Source: Streptomyces griseosporeus
GTDB lineage: Bacteria; Actinomycetota; Actinomycetes; Streptomycetales; Streptomycetaceae
DNA length: 64,000 nucleotides
Direction of reading: 5' to 3'
NCBI RefSeq assembly: GCF_014656055.1
Contig: NZ_BNBR01000006.1
Coordinates: 434,001-498,000 of the forward strand
In this document: positions 18,090 to 24,829 of the stretch, piece by piece
Numbering within the stretch: position 1 is the stretch's first letter
Layout of the letters: every line of letters starts with the position of its first letter
The notes under the pieces: model-generated
The model's input: only the letters and a program-made list of their open reading frames with translations
The model's database searches: none
What the model was told of the DNA's origin: nothing
Program-made: the position numbers and the translations under genes

Positions 18090-18206
18090 GCCCCGCTCCG
18101 GGTGGTGTTCGGGGGCGCGTGCCTGGGGCGGTGCGCTGATGTGCGCCGTTGATGCGCCCAGCCGGGCGGGCATGCAATGGGCACAGGCACCAGCCGAGGA
18201 GGGACC

Positions 18207-18371
18207 ATGGCCGAATCCCCCAGCACCCCCAGCACCCCGCCCGACCCCACGCAGGAACGCCCGACCGAGCAGCCCGCCGAGATCAGGAACCTGATGCTGA
18301 TCGGCGCGTGCGGGTGCGGTTCGGGGTGCGGGTGCGGTTGCCAGTCGGGCAATCCGTGCCAGTGCGGCTGA
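18207..18371 (+). CDS. 54-residue cysteine-rich small protein
   Basis: A short gene with a strong ribosome site (GAGGAGGGA, 18196-18204) precedes the ATG at 18207. The first 27 residues are Pro/Thr/Glu-rich and unstructured (PSTPSTPPDPTQERP). The last 22 residues contain seven Cys in CGCGxGCGCGC and NPCQCG patterns. Such clustered Cys-Gly-Cys pairs resemble metallothioneins or a Cys-rich peptide precursor. It is followed by a hairpin terminator and then by the nickel-binding DUF4242 protein gene, making a metal role plausible but unproven. No modification enzyme of a peptide-maturation type is adjacent. Confidence 0.75.
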   Translation: MAESPSTPSTPPDPTQERPTEQPAEIRNLMLIGACGCGSGCGCGCQSGNPCQCG

Positions 18372-18393
18372 GGGTGGTGGCGTAGCCGCCGGT

Positions 18394-18445
18394 ACGACGA
18401 CGAGGGCCCGGGTGCGTTCTGCGCGCCGGGGCCCTTCGTCGTCGT
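18394..18445 (+). terminator. Hairpin terminator after the Cys-rich gene
   Basis: ACGACGACGAGGGCCC pairs with GGGCCCTTCGTCGTCGT (one bulge) across a 19-nt loop, 22 bp after the stop codon. Confidence 0.75.
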
Positions 18446-18531
18446 GGCCGCGCGGTCGCCGTGGAGACCGGTGGGGCGCAGGATGAGGGGAGGAAAGGAC
18501 AGGGCGGGACGGCACGGAAGGAGGTGCGGGG

Positions 18532-18780
18532 ATGGCTCGGTACATGGACATCCACCGTGGCATGAAGGGCATCACGGCCGACCAGCTGAAGCAGGCCCAC
18601 GAGGCGGACCTCGCCATCGAGAAGGACGAGGGCGTCCACTTCGAGCGGGCCTGGGCCGACCCGGAGACCGGCACGGTCTACTGCCTCTCCGAGGCCCCCT
18701 CGGCCGAGGCGGTCCAGCGCATCCACGAACGCGCGGGCCACAAGGCGGACGAGGTGCACGCGGTACCGCTGCAGGTCTGA
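18532..18780 (+). CDS. DUF4242 nickel-binding ferredoxin-like-fold protein
   Basis: The 82-residue protein begins MARYMDIHRGMKGITADQLKQAH and matches my memory of S. coelicolor SCO4226, whose crystal structure showed a ferredoxin-like dimer that binds nickel ions at surface sites. Candidate ligands include His8, His23 and Glu/Asp/Cys residues such as C50 in TVYCLSEAPS. A strong ribosome site (AAGGAGG) precedes the ATG. Its physiological role is not settled. The nearby Cys-rich gene, iron-box-controlled membrane gene and, 42 kb away, the nickel regulator nur give a metal context. Confidence 0.88.
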   Translation: MARYMDIHRGMKGITADQLKQAHEADLAIEKDEGVHFERAWADPETGTVYCLSEAPSAEAVQRIHERAGHKADEVHAVPLQV

Positions 18781-18929
18781 CCACACGAGACCCACCGGAA
18801 CGGGGACGGCACGCCGGCGCCGTCCCCGTCGCGCGCGCCCGCGCTGCGGTCGCGTGGGCGACACATACTGGTCACGCTTGGGTCGCGGCCGGGCGATCAG
18901 CGGCTTTCGGCCTTGACCGGGAAATGCTC

Positions 18930-18948
18930 TTAGGTGAGGCTTACCTAA
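18930..18948 (+). promoter_or_regulatory. Iron box (DmdR1/IdeR-type operator)
   Basis: TTAGGTGAGGCTTACCTAA is a 19-bp site matching the DtxR/IdeR/DmdR consensus TTAGGTTAGGCTCACCTAA at 17 of 19 positions, with symmetric TTAGGT/ACCTAA ends. It ends 30 bp before the GTG of the membrane gene at 18979, overlapping its likely promoter. Confidence 0.92.
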
Positions 18949-18978
18949 ATCTTGCTATGTACGTCCTAGGAGCCCCCT

Positions 18979-19560
18979 GTGTCCGTCCTGCCCTCGGAGA
19001 CATCCGTGCCCCCGTCGGCCGCGGCCACCCGCCGCCTGGGGCTGTACGACACCTGGTGGACGGTCGCGGCCGGCGCACTGGCCGCCTGCCTCGGCATCGC
19101 CGCCTGCGCCTGGGTCTCCCTGCACCTGCACGCCGACGCCGCCCTGCACAGCGCGGCCCTGTTCCTCCATCTCGCCGCGCTGGTGCTCGGCTTCGGCGCG
19201 GTGCTCGTCGCCGACTACTACGCGCTGCTGTTCCTGACCGGCCGGTGCAGCCTGCGCGACGCCCTCACCACGACCGGACGCCTGCACGCCCCGATCTGGG
19301 CCGGCCTCGTCGGCCTGGTGGCCAGCGGCGCGCTGCTCCACCCGGACCTCGGCTCCGTCCTCACCCGCGTGAAGCTGGGACTGGTCCTCGCCCTCACCCT
19401 CAACGGCCTGCAGGCCGGCGTCCTGAACCGGCGGATGCGGGACGAGACGGGCACCCCGCTCACCGGCCGCCTCCTCGCCTGGGGAGCCGGGACCGCCCTG
19501 GTGTCCCAGGTCTGCTGGTGGGGAGCCGTGCTCATCGGGTTCCGCAACAGTCAGCGCTAG
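18979..19560 (+). CDS. Iron-regulated integral membrane protein, His-containing helices
   Basis: The 193-residue protein has about five hydrophobic helices: TVAAGALAACLGIAACAWVSL, SAALFLHLAALVLGFGAVLVADYYALLFL, IWAGLVGLVASGALL, LGLVLALTLNGLQAGVL and LLAWGAGTALVSQVCWWGAVLIGF. Histidines lie in or near the first helices (SLHLHADAALHSAALFLHLAA), reminiscent of haem- or metal-coordinating membrane proteins. I could not assign a family. The GTG start lies 30 bp after a near-perfect iron box, so expression should rise when iron is low. A role in iron acquisition, ferric reduction or haem handling is inferred from that only. Confidence 0.85.
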   Translation: MSVLPSETSVPPSAAATRRLGLYDTWWTVAAGALAACLGIAACAWVSLHLHADAALHSAALFLHLAALVLGFGAVLVADYYALLFLTGRCSLRDALTTTGRLHAPIWAGLVGLVASGALLHPDLGSVLTRVKLGLVLALTLNGLQAGVLNRRMRDETGTPLTGRLLAWGAGTALVSQVCWWGAVLIGFRNSQR

Positions 19561-19621
19561 GCCTGTCGCGGAAGTCCCGTCGTCCGCCGGAGGACGGGCT
19601 CGGCGGTGTCCGGGTCAACGG

Positions 19622-20551
19622 TCAGGGCACCAGGACCAACTTGCCCGTCACATGGCCCTCTTCGCCCAGGGCGTGGGCCCGCGCCGCCTCCGACAGGGGG
19701 ATGACCTCCTGCACGTGGGCCCGCAGGGCGCCCTTGCGGGCCAGGTCGGCGACGGCCGTCATGCCGGTGTGGTCGTGCTCCACCAGCATGGCGGCGTACC
19801 GGACGCCCCGGTCGGCGCAGGCGGCCAGCTCCTCCTCCGTCGCGCCCGGCAGCAGGGCGACCAGCGTGCCGCCCGGCCGCAGTACCTCCACCGTGCGGAT
19901 CCGGGTGGCGTCCGTCATCGGCACCAGCGCCACGTCCACGTCCCGCACCACGTCACGGAAGTCGGTGGTGCGGTAGTCGACGACCTCGTCGGCGCCCAGC
20001 GAGCGGACGAAGTCGTGCTTGGCCGCGCTCGCCGTACCGGTGACCCGGGCGCCCAGATGCTTGGCGATCTGCACCGCCAGGTGACCGACCCCGCCCGCCG
20101 CCGCGTGGATCAGCACATGCTGCCCGGGCCGCACGTCGGCGGTGTCGACCAGCGCCTGATACGCCGTCAGCGCGGCCAACGGCAGCGCTCCGGCCTGGAC
20201 ATGGTCGATCTCGTCCGGCTTGGCCGCGAAGGCGCGGGCCGGTCCGACGGCGTACTCGGCGTGCGAGCCGACCCCGTGCGGGTAGGGCAGCATGCCGAAC
20301 ACCTCGTCGCCCGGCCGGAACAGGGTGACGCCGAAGCCGACCTGCTCCACCGTGCCCGACAGGTCCCAGCCGAGGACCCGCGGCGGCTGCTCGAACCACA
20401 CCCGGCGGGCCCGGTTCTTCCAGTCGGTCGGGTTGACGCCCGCGGCCCGTACCCGCACGAGGATCTGACCGGGTCCGGGCTGCGGCACCGGCAGGTCCAC
20501 CTCCTGCAGGACGTCCAGGCCTCCGTACCGCTGCTGGCTGATCGCGCGCAT
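19622..20551 (-). CDS. NADP-dependent zinc-type alcohol dehydrogenase-like oxidoreductase
   Basis: The 309-residue medium-chain dehydrogenase/reductase is of the quinone-oxidoreductase subgroup. A GroES-like N-terminal domain (GPGQILVRVRAAGVNPTDWKNR) precedes a Rossmann segment HAAAGGVGHLAVQIAKHLGARVTGTAS (about 150-176). Catalytic zinc ligands are absent. The C-terminus GHVTGKLVLVP matches the family end. The ATG at 20549-20551 gives MRAISQQRYG; a longer frame exists upstream but crosses the divergent operon's promoter. It is transcribed divergently from the AvrD operon, 130 bp away. It could serve that pathway but may equally be independent. Confidence 0.9.
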   Translation of the reverse strand: MRAISQQRYGGLDVLQEVDLPVPQPGPGQILVRVRAAGVNPTDWKNRARRVWFEQPPRVLGWDLSGTVEQVGFGVTLFRPGDEVFGMLPYPHGVGSHAEYAVGPARAFAAKPDEIDHVQAGALPLAALTAYQALVDTADVRPGQHVLIHAAAGGVGHLAVQIAKHLGARVTGTASAAKHDFVRSLGADEVVDYRTTDFRDVVRDVDVALVPMTDATRIRTVEVLRPGGTLVALLPGATEEELAACADRGVRYAAMLVEHDHTGMTAVADLARKGALRAHVQEVIPLSEAARAHALGEEGHVTGKLVLVP

Positions 20552-20681
20552 GGTGCTCCTCAGGGAAGAAGACGGGGTGGTTCCGTCACCGTAGGGCGCG
20601 GGCGGGCGGCGTAGGTGGTGGCCGTGACACCAGGATCCGCACCCACTTCCTGGCCCTCTTCGCGGCCAGCACGATCGAGAC

Positions 20682-22025
20682 ATGATCCAGTCACTGACAG
20701 AGGCGCTGCGGTCGCACGAGGACCGAGAGGCGATCATCTTCCATGGGCAGAGCACGAGTTATCGGACGCTGCTGACCGGCGTCGAGAAGTGGCGGGCCCG
20801 GCTGAACGAGTACGGCATCCGCCCGGGGCAGGTCGTCGCGCTGGAGTCGGCGTACTCGCCGCAGGCCTGCGCCGCGCTCGTCGCCCTCATCGAGACCGGC
20901 GCGATCATCGTCCCGCTGGTCACGCTGCCGGACGCCAAGCGGGCCGAGTTCCATGAGATCGCCGAGGTTGAGGCGGTCATCACGCTCGACGGCAGCGAGG
21001 CCGGCTGGACCATCACCACCACCGGCCGCACCGCCGGCCACGAGCTGTTCACCGCGCTGCGCCGCGAGCGGCACCCCGGCCTGGTGCTGTTCAGCTCCGG
21101 CACCACCGGCCGCAGCAAGGCCTCCGTGCTGGACTTCACCAAGGTCCTCGCCCGCTACCGGGGCGGCCGGCCCGCGCGGACGCTGTCCTTCCTCAACCTC
21201 GACCACATCGGCGGCGTCAACACCCTGCTGCACACGCTGGTCCACGGCGGCGCGGTCGTCACCGTCGCCGAACGCACCCCGGACAGCGTCTTCGCCGCGA
21301 TCGAGGCACACCGGGTGGAGGTGCTGCCGACCACGCCGACCTTCCTCACCATGGCCGTGGTCTCCGGCGCCGTCCGCCGCCACGACGCGTCCTCGCTGCG
21401 CCTGGTGACGTACGGCACCGAGCCGATGCCCGAGCAGACGCTGCTCGCCGTGCACGAGGCGCTGCCCGAGGTGCGGCTGAAGCAGACGTACGGCCTGTCG
21501 GAGCTGGGCATCCTGCCGACCCGGTCCAAGGACGACTCCTCGCTGTGGGTCAGGCTCGGCGGCAGCGGCTTCGACTACAAGATCGTCGACGGGGTGCTGT
21601 GGGTCCGCTCCGAGATGGCCATGCTCGGCTACCTCAACGCGCCCGCCCCCTTCGACGAGGACGGCTACTTCAACACCCAGGACATGGTGGTGGTGGAGGG
21701 CGAGTACCTGCGGATCCTCGGCCGCCGCTCCGAGATCATCAACGTGGGCGGCGAGAAGGTCTACCCGGCCGAGGTCGAGAACGTCGTCCTGGAGGCCGGC
21801 AACATCGCCGACGTCACCGTCTCCGGCCGGCCCAGCCCGGTCACCGGCATGGTCGTGCAGGCCACGGTGAAGCTGGTGCGCCCGGAGGACGAGGACGCCG
21901 TCGCGGCCCGCGTGCAGGACCACTGCGCGGCCCGCCTGGAGCCGTACAAGGTGCCCCTGATCGTGCAGGTCTCGCAGGCCGACCAGCACTCCGACCGCTT
22001 CAAGAAGCTCAGGAGCGCGGCGTGA
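20682..22025 (+). CDS. Class I adenylate-forming acid-CoA/ACP ligase
   Basis: The 447-residue AMP-dependent synthetase carries P-loop motif LFSSGTTGRSKA (136-147), A5-like KQTYGLSELG, the FNTQD region (A7) and A8 LRILGRRSEIINVGGEKVYPAEVE. A catalytic Lys lies near the C-terminus (RFKKLRS, about 440-446). It is compact, missing part of the usual N-domain. It should activate a carboxylic acid as the acyl-AMP and hand it to CoA or, more likely here, to the acyl carrier protein two genes downstream. It is the first gene of a seven-gene operon and overlaps the next gene by 4 bp (GTGA). CACGAT 12 nt before the ATG suggests a leaderless start. Confidence 0.9.
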   Translation: MIQSLTEALRSHEDREAIIFHGQSTSYRTLLTGVEKWRARLNEYGIRPGQVVALESAYSPQACAALVALIETGAIIVPLVTLPDAKRAEFHEIAEVEAVITLDGSEAGWTITTTGRTAGHELFTALRRERHPGLVLFSSGTTGRSKASVLDFTKVLARYRGGRPARTLSFLNLDHIGGVNTLLHTLVHGGAVVTVAERTPDSVFAAIEAHRVEVLPTTPTFLTMAVVSGAVRRHDASSLRLVTYGTEPMPEQTLLAVHEALPEVRLKQTYGLSELGILPTRSKDDSSLWVRLGGSGFDYKIVDGVLWVRSEMAMLGYLNAPAPFDEDGYFNTQDMVVVEGEYLRILGRRSEIINVGGEKVYPAEVENVVLEAGNIADVTVSGRPSPVTGMVVQATVKLVRPEDEDAVAARVQDHCAARLEPYKVPLIVQVSQADQHSDRFKKLRSAA

Positions 22026-22759
22026 GCGACACGACGGCCGGTGTCGCCCTCGTCAGCGGCGGCAGCCGGGGCCTCGGGCAGACCCTGGTGACGCGGCTGC
22101 TGGCGGAGGGCTGGCAGGTCGCCACCTTCAGCCGCACCGCCGGCGACTTCGTCGAGCAGACCCTGAAGGCCGAGCCCGACCGGTTCTTCTGGACCGAGGC
22201 CGACCTGCTGCGGCCCGAGACCGTGCGGGCGGCGGGCAAGGCCGCGATCGACCGGTTCGGCCGGATCGACCTGCTCGTCAACAACGCGGGCGTGCTGGAG
22301 CAGGGCCTGTTCGTGACGATGCCGCCGCGGCGGGCGGAGGACCTCGTCACCGCCAACCTGACCTCGCCGGTGGTGCTGGCGCAGGTGGCCGCCCGGTCCA
22401 TGGTGGCCTCCGGCGGCGGCCAGATCATCAACATCTCCTCGGTCAACGCCGTGCGCGGCTACCGGGGTGTGGCCGCCTACAGCGCGGCCAAGGCGGGCCT
22501 GGACGGGCTGACCCACAGCCTCGCCCGCGAACTGGGCCCGGCCGGCATCCGCGTCAACACGGTCGTGCCCGGCTTCTTCGACTCGGACATGACCGAGGGC
22601 GTCGGCCCGGAGTACCGCGAGCGCATCCAGCGCCGCACCCCCCTCGGCCGGCTGGGCGACCGGGCCGAGGTCGCCGACGCCGTGCTGTTCCTGGCTTCTC
22701 CGCGGGCCGGTTTCGTCACCGGTCAGCGGCTCGTCATCGACGGAGGAATCACATGCTGA
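22022..22759 (+). CDS. SDR-family 3-oxoacyl-ACP reductase-like enzyme
   Basis: The 245-residue short-chain dehydrogenase has a classical cofactor motif GGSRGLG (13-19), NNAG (87-90), catalytic Ser139/140, Tyr153 and Lys157 (YSAAK), and a PGFFDSDM loop. These are the features of FabG-like NAD(P)H ketoreductases. Its position between an acyl ligase and an ACP, with 4-bp and 7-bp overlaps, argues for reduction or oxidation of an ACP-bound beta-carbonyl. Alternatively it may act on a later free intermediate, as the reductases of butyrolactone pathways do. The GTG start is forced by the overlap with the ligase stop. Confidence 0.92.
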   Translation: MSDTTAGVALVSGGSRGLGQTLVTRLLAEGWQVATFSRTAGDFVEQTLKAEPDRFFWTEADLLRPETVRAAGKAAIDRFGRIDLLVNNAGVLEQGLFVTMPPRRAEDLVTANLTSPVVLAQVAARSMVASGGGQIINISSVNAVRGYRGVAAYSAAKAGLDGLTHSLARELGPAGIRVNTVVPGFFDSDMTEGVGPEYRERIQRRTPLGRLGDRAEVADAVLFLASPRAGFVTGQRLVIDGGITC

Positions 22760-23049
22760 GCAACACGCTGACCGACACGCGGACCACCGACGTGCAGGCC
22801 ACGGTCGTCCAGGAGATCGTCGCGATCCTCGACGAGGACACCGTCGACGAGCTGGGCGAGCTGACCGCCGACACCGAGCTGAGCGCGCTCGGCCTCAACT
22901 CCCTCGCCTTCGCCCGGCTCATCATCAAGCTGGAGCGCGCCCTCGGCGTCGACCCGTTCAGCCAGGGCGGCGACTTCGTCGCGCTGCGCACCGTGGGCGC
23001 CCTGGCCGGGGCGTACGAGCAGGCGCTGAGCGCCCGTACGGAGGCCTGA
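22753..23049 (+). CDS. Acyl carrier protein
   Basis: The 98-residue carrier has a phosphopantetheine attachment motif LGLNSLAFARL, with Ser50 as the modified residue. The Asp of the common DSL motif is Asn here, which is seen in some secondary-metabolism carriers. Four helices are predicted from hydrophobic spacing (QEIVAILDED, LIIKLERALGV). The start overlaps the reductase stop by 7 bp, and the AvrD-like gene follows after 3 bp. It probably tethers the acyl chain activated by the ligase. Confidence 0.93.
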   Translation: MLSNTLTDTRTTDVQATVVQEIVAILDEDTVDELGELTADTELSALGLNSLAFARLIIKLERALGVDPFSQGGDFVALRTVGALAGAYEQALSARTEA

Positions 23050-23052
23050 GCC

Positions 23053-24120
23053 ATGTCCACGGCGACGACGACCCTGCTGCACCTGCCCTCGGTCGACGAC
23101 TACCTCGGCCCGTCCGCCACCCGCTTCTTCTCCGCCGGCTACCGGCGCGCCGAACACACCGTCGACGACTTACGGATATCCACCGGCACCGCCACCGGCG
23201 ACCGTCCGGGCGTGAGCGCCCGCGTCTCGCTCGCCTACCCGCGCGACTGGTCGAAGAAGAAGGCCTCCACCGACCTGTTCCCGCACGTCAGCACCGTCGA
23301 CATGCTGGTGATCGGCATCCAGCTGTGCGAGGCGTACCTCGCCCACGTGCACCGGCTGGGCGCCGCCGACCGTCGCCGGGCCCGCGTCCGCAAGATCACG
23401 CTGAAGGCGGGGACCACCCCGCAGGAGGAGCTGACCGGCCTCACCGCGGGCGCCGAACTGCGCCGCACCCACCAGGACCCGGCGGCCGCCGGCGGGCACG
23501 TGTCGACGTTCACCGCGCACGTCGGGGTGATGACGGCCCGGTACGAGATCGAGCACGCCGTCGCGGACGAGCCGCGCGGGGAGGGGACGTACGCCTCCCT
23601 CGACGACGTCCTCGGCCCGGCCGCCGCCCGCTACTACGGCGACGGCTTCAAGCTCCGCAGCCACACGGTCACCGACGTACGCGCCGACGTGGCCGAACTG
23701 ACCGCCACCGCGACCGTCGCCGCGCACGACCTGCCGGGATACGCCGACGCCGTCACCGCCGGTCTCGACGGCGAGCGCCTGGCCGGCGAACTGACCCCGG
23801 TCGACTGCTTCGTGACGAACCTGCAGCTCATCCAGGTCCTGATGTACGAGCTGGACGGCATCCGCCGCCAGGACAGCAACACCCTGTGGATGCAGCAGAC
23901 CGTGCTGACCGCCACCGGCCCCGCCCACCCGGCGGACCGGCCGGCCACCGCCGAGGCCGCCCTCACCGGCAGCTGGCTGGTCCCGCTGCGCGGCGGCCTG
24001 TGGCGGGACGTCGCGATCAGCGCCCGCCTGGGCGGCTACGAGATGCAGTGCTCCTTCGCCCACGAACTCCCGCCGTTCGCCGCCGCCGCGGCCGCCGCCG
24101 ACCCGACCCCGAGGGCCTGA
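23053..24120 (+). CDS. AvrD-like protein (syringolide-type / A-factor-like double hotdog)
   Basis: The 355-residue protein resembles AvrD of Pseudomonas syringae, which directs production of syringolides from a beta-ketoacyl precursor and a sugar. An internal duplication is visible. SVDDYLGPSATRFF (13-26) recurs as SLDDVLGPAAARYY (182-195), and TVDMLVIGIQLCEAYL (81-96) recurs as PVDCFVTNLQLIQVLM (249-264). This implies two related (hotdog-type) domains, as in AfsA/AvrD proteins. Its place after an ACP gene suggests an acyl-ACP substrate. The family call comes from remembered sequence character, not a search; the duplication is seen directly. No signal peptide or membrane segment is visible. 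Confidence 0.7.
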   Translation: MSTATTTLLHLPSVDDYLGPSATRFFSAGYRRAEHTVDDLRISTGTATGDRPGVSARVSLAYPRDWSKKKASTDLFPHVSTVDMLVIGIQLCEAYLAHVHRLGAADRRRARVRKITLKAGTTPQEELTGLTAGAELRRTHQDPAAAGGHVSTFTAHVGVMTARYEIEHAVADEPRGEGTYASLDDVLGPAAARYYGDGFKLRSHTVTDVRADVAELTATATVAAHDLPGYADAVTAGLDGERLAGELTPVDCFVTNLQLIQVLMYELDGIRRQDSNTLWMQQTVLTATGPAHPADRPATAEAALTGSWLVPLRGGLWRDVAISARLGGYEMQCSFAHELPPFAAAAAAADPTPRA

Positions 24121-24121
24121 C

Positions 24122-24829
24122 ATGAAGATCTCCGTATCCGGTACCTACTCCGCGGGCAAGACCTCCACGGTCATGGCCCTCTCCCACTACCTGGGCCTGC
24201 CCCGCACCCTCGCCAAGACCATCCGCGAGATCCTGCCGGAGGCCGTCCCCGGCAAGGCGCTCGCCGAGGTCACCCCCGCCGAGTTCCTGCACCTGATGCT
24301 GCGCCGGCACTGCGGCCGCGCGGTCGCCGAGGCCCGGCTCGGCGACTCGTTCCTCTCCGACGGCTCCTCCCTGCAGGAGTGGCTGTACGGCGCCGCCCGC
24401 GTCCGCCACGGCATGAACCCCAACGCCACCGCCGCCAACGACGGCGGCCTCGCCCCCGAGGTCACCCCCGAGATGCGGTTCTTCGGCGAGGTCGTCGACG
24501 AGTACGGCAAGGCGTTCCGCCGGCACGTGCAGGAGACGTACGACGTCTTCATCCACCTGGAGCACGAGCTGGAGATCACCTCGGACGGCCACCGCCCGAT
24601 GAACAAGGGCTTCCGCGACACCATCGACCGCATGCTCCTGGACACCGTGCGGGAGCTGGGCATCCCGCTGCACCGGATCAGCGGCACGATGCCCGAGCGC
24701 ATGGAGAAGATCACCGCGGTGCTCGGCCTGACCCCCGTGATGAGCATCGAGGAGGCCCTCGCCCTCGGCAAGCGCGAGTACGACGCCCAGGACTTCCGCC
24801 TGGAGACGGAACGGGCGGCAGCGGCATGA
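24122..24829 (+). CDS. P-loop ATPase/kinase-like protein (AAA_28 / NadR-like)
   Basis: The 235-residue protein opens MKISVSGTYSAGKTSTVMAL, where GTYSAGKT (7-14) is a Walker A motif at the extreme N-terminus. This is as in NadR-type ribosylnicotinamide kinases and AAA_28 domains. DVFIHLEHELEITSDGHRP near the middle corresponds to the Walker B/lid region of that group. It could phosphorylate a small molecule, perhaps the sugar or alcohol partner used by the AvrD-like protein. It starts 1 bp after the AvrD stop and ends in an ATGA overlap with the next gene, so it is firmly in the operon. Confidence 0.82.
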   Translation: MKISVSGTYSAGKTSTVMALSHYLGLPRTLAKTIREILPEAVPGKALAEVTPAEFLHLMLRRHCGRAVAEARLGDSFLSDGSSLQEWLYGAARVRHGMNPNATAANDGGLAPEVTPEMRFFGEVVDEYGKAFRRHVQETYDVFIHLEHELEITSDGHRPMNKGFRDTIDRMLLDTVRELGIPLHRISGTMPERMEKITAVLGLTPVMSIEEALALGKREYDAQDFRLETERAAAA

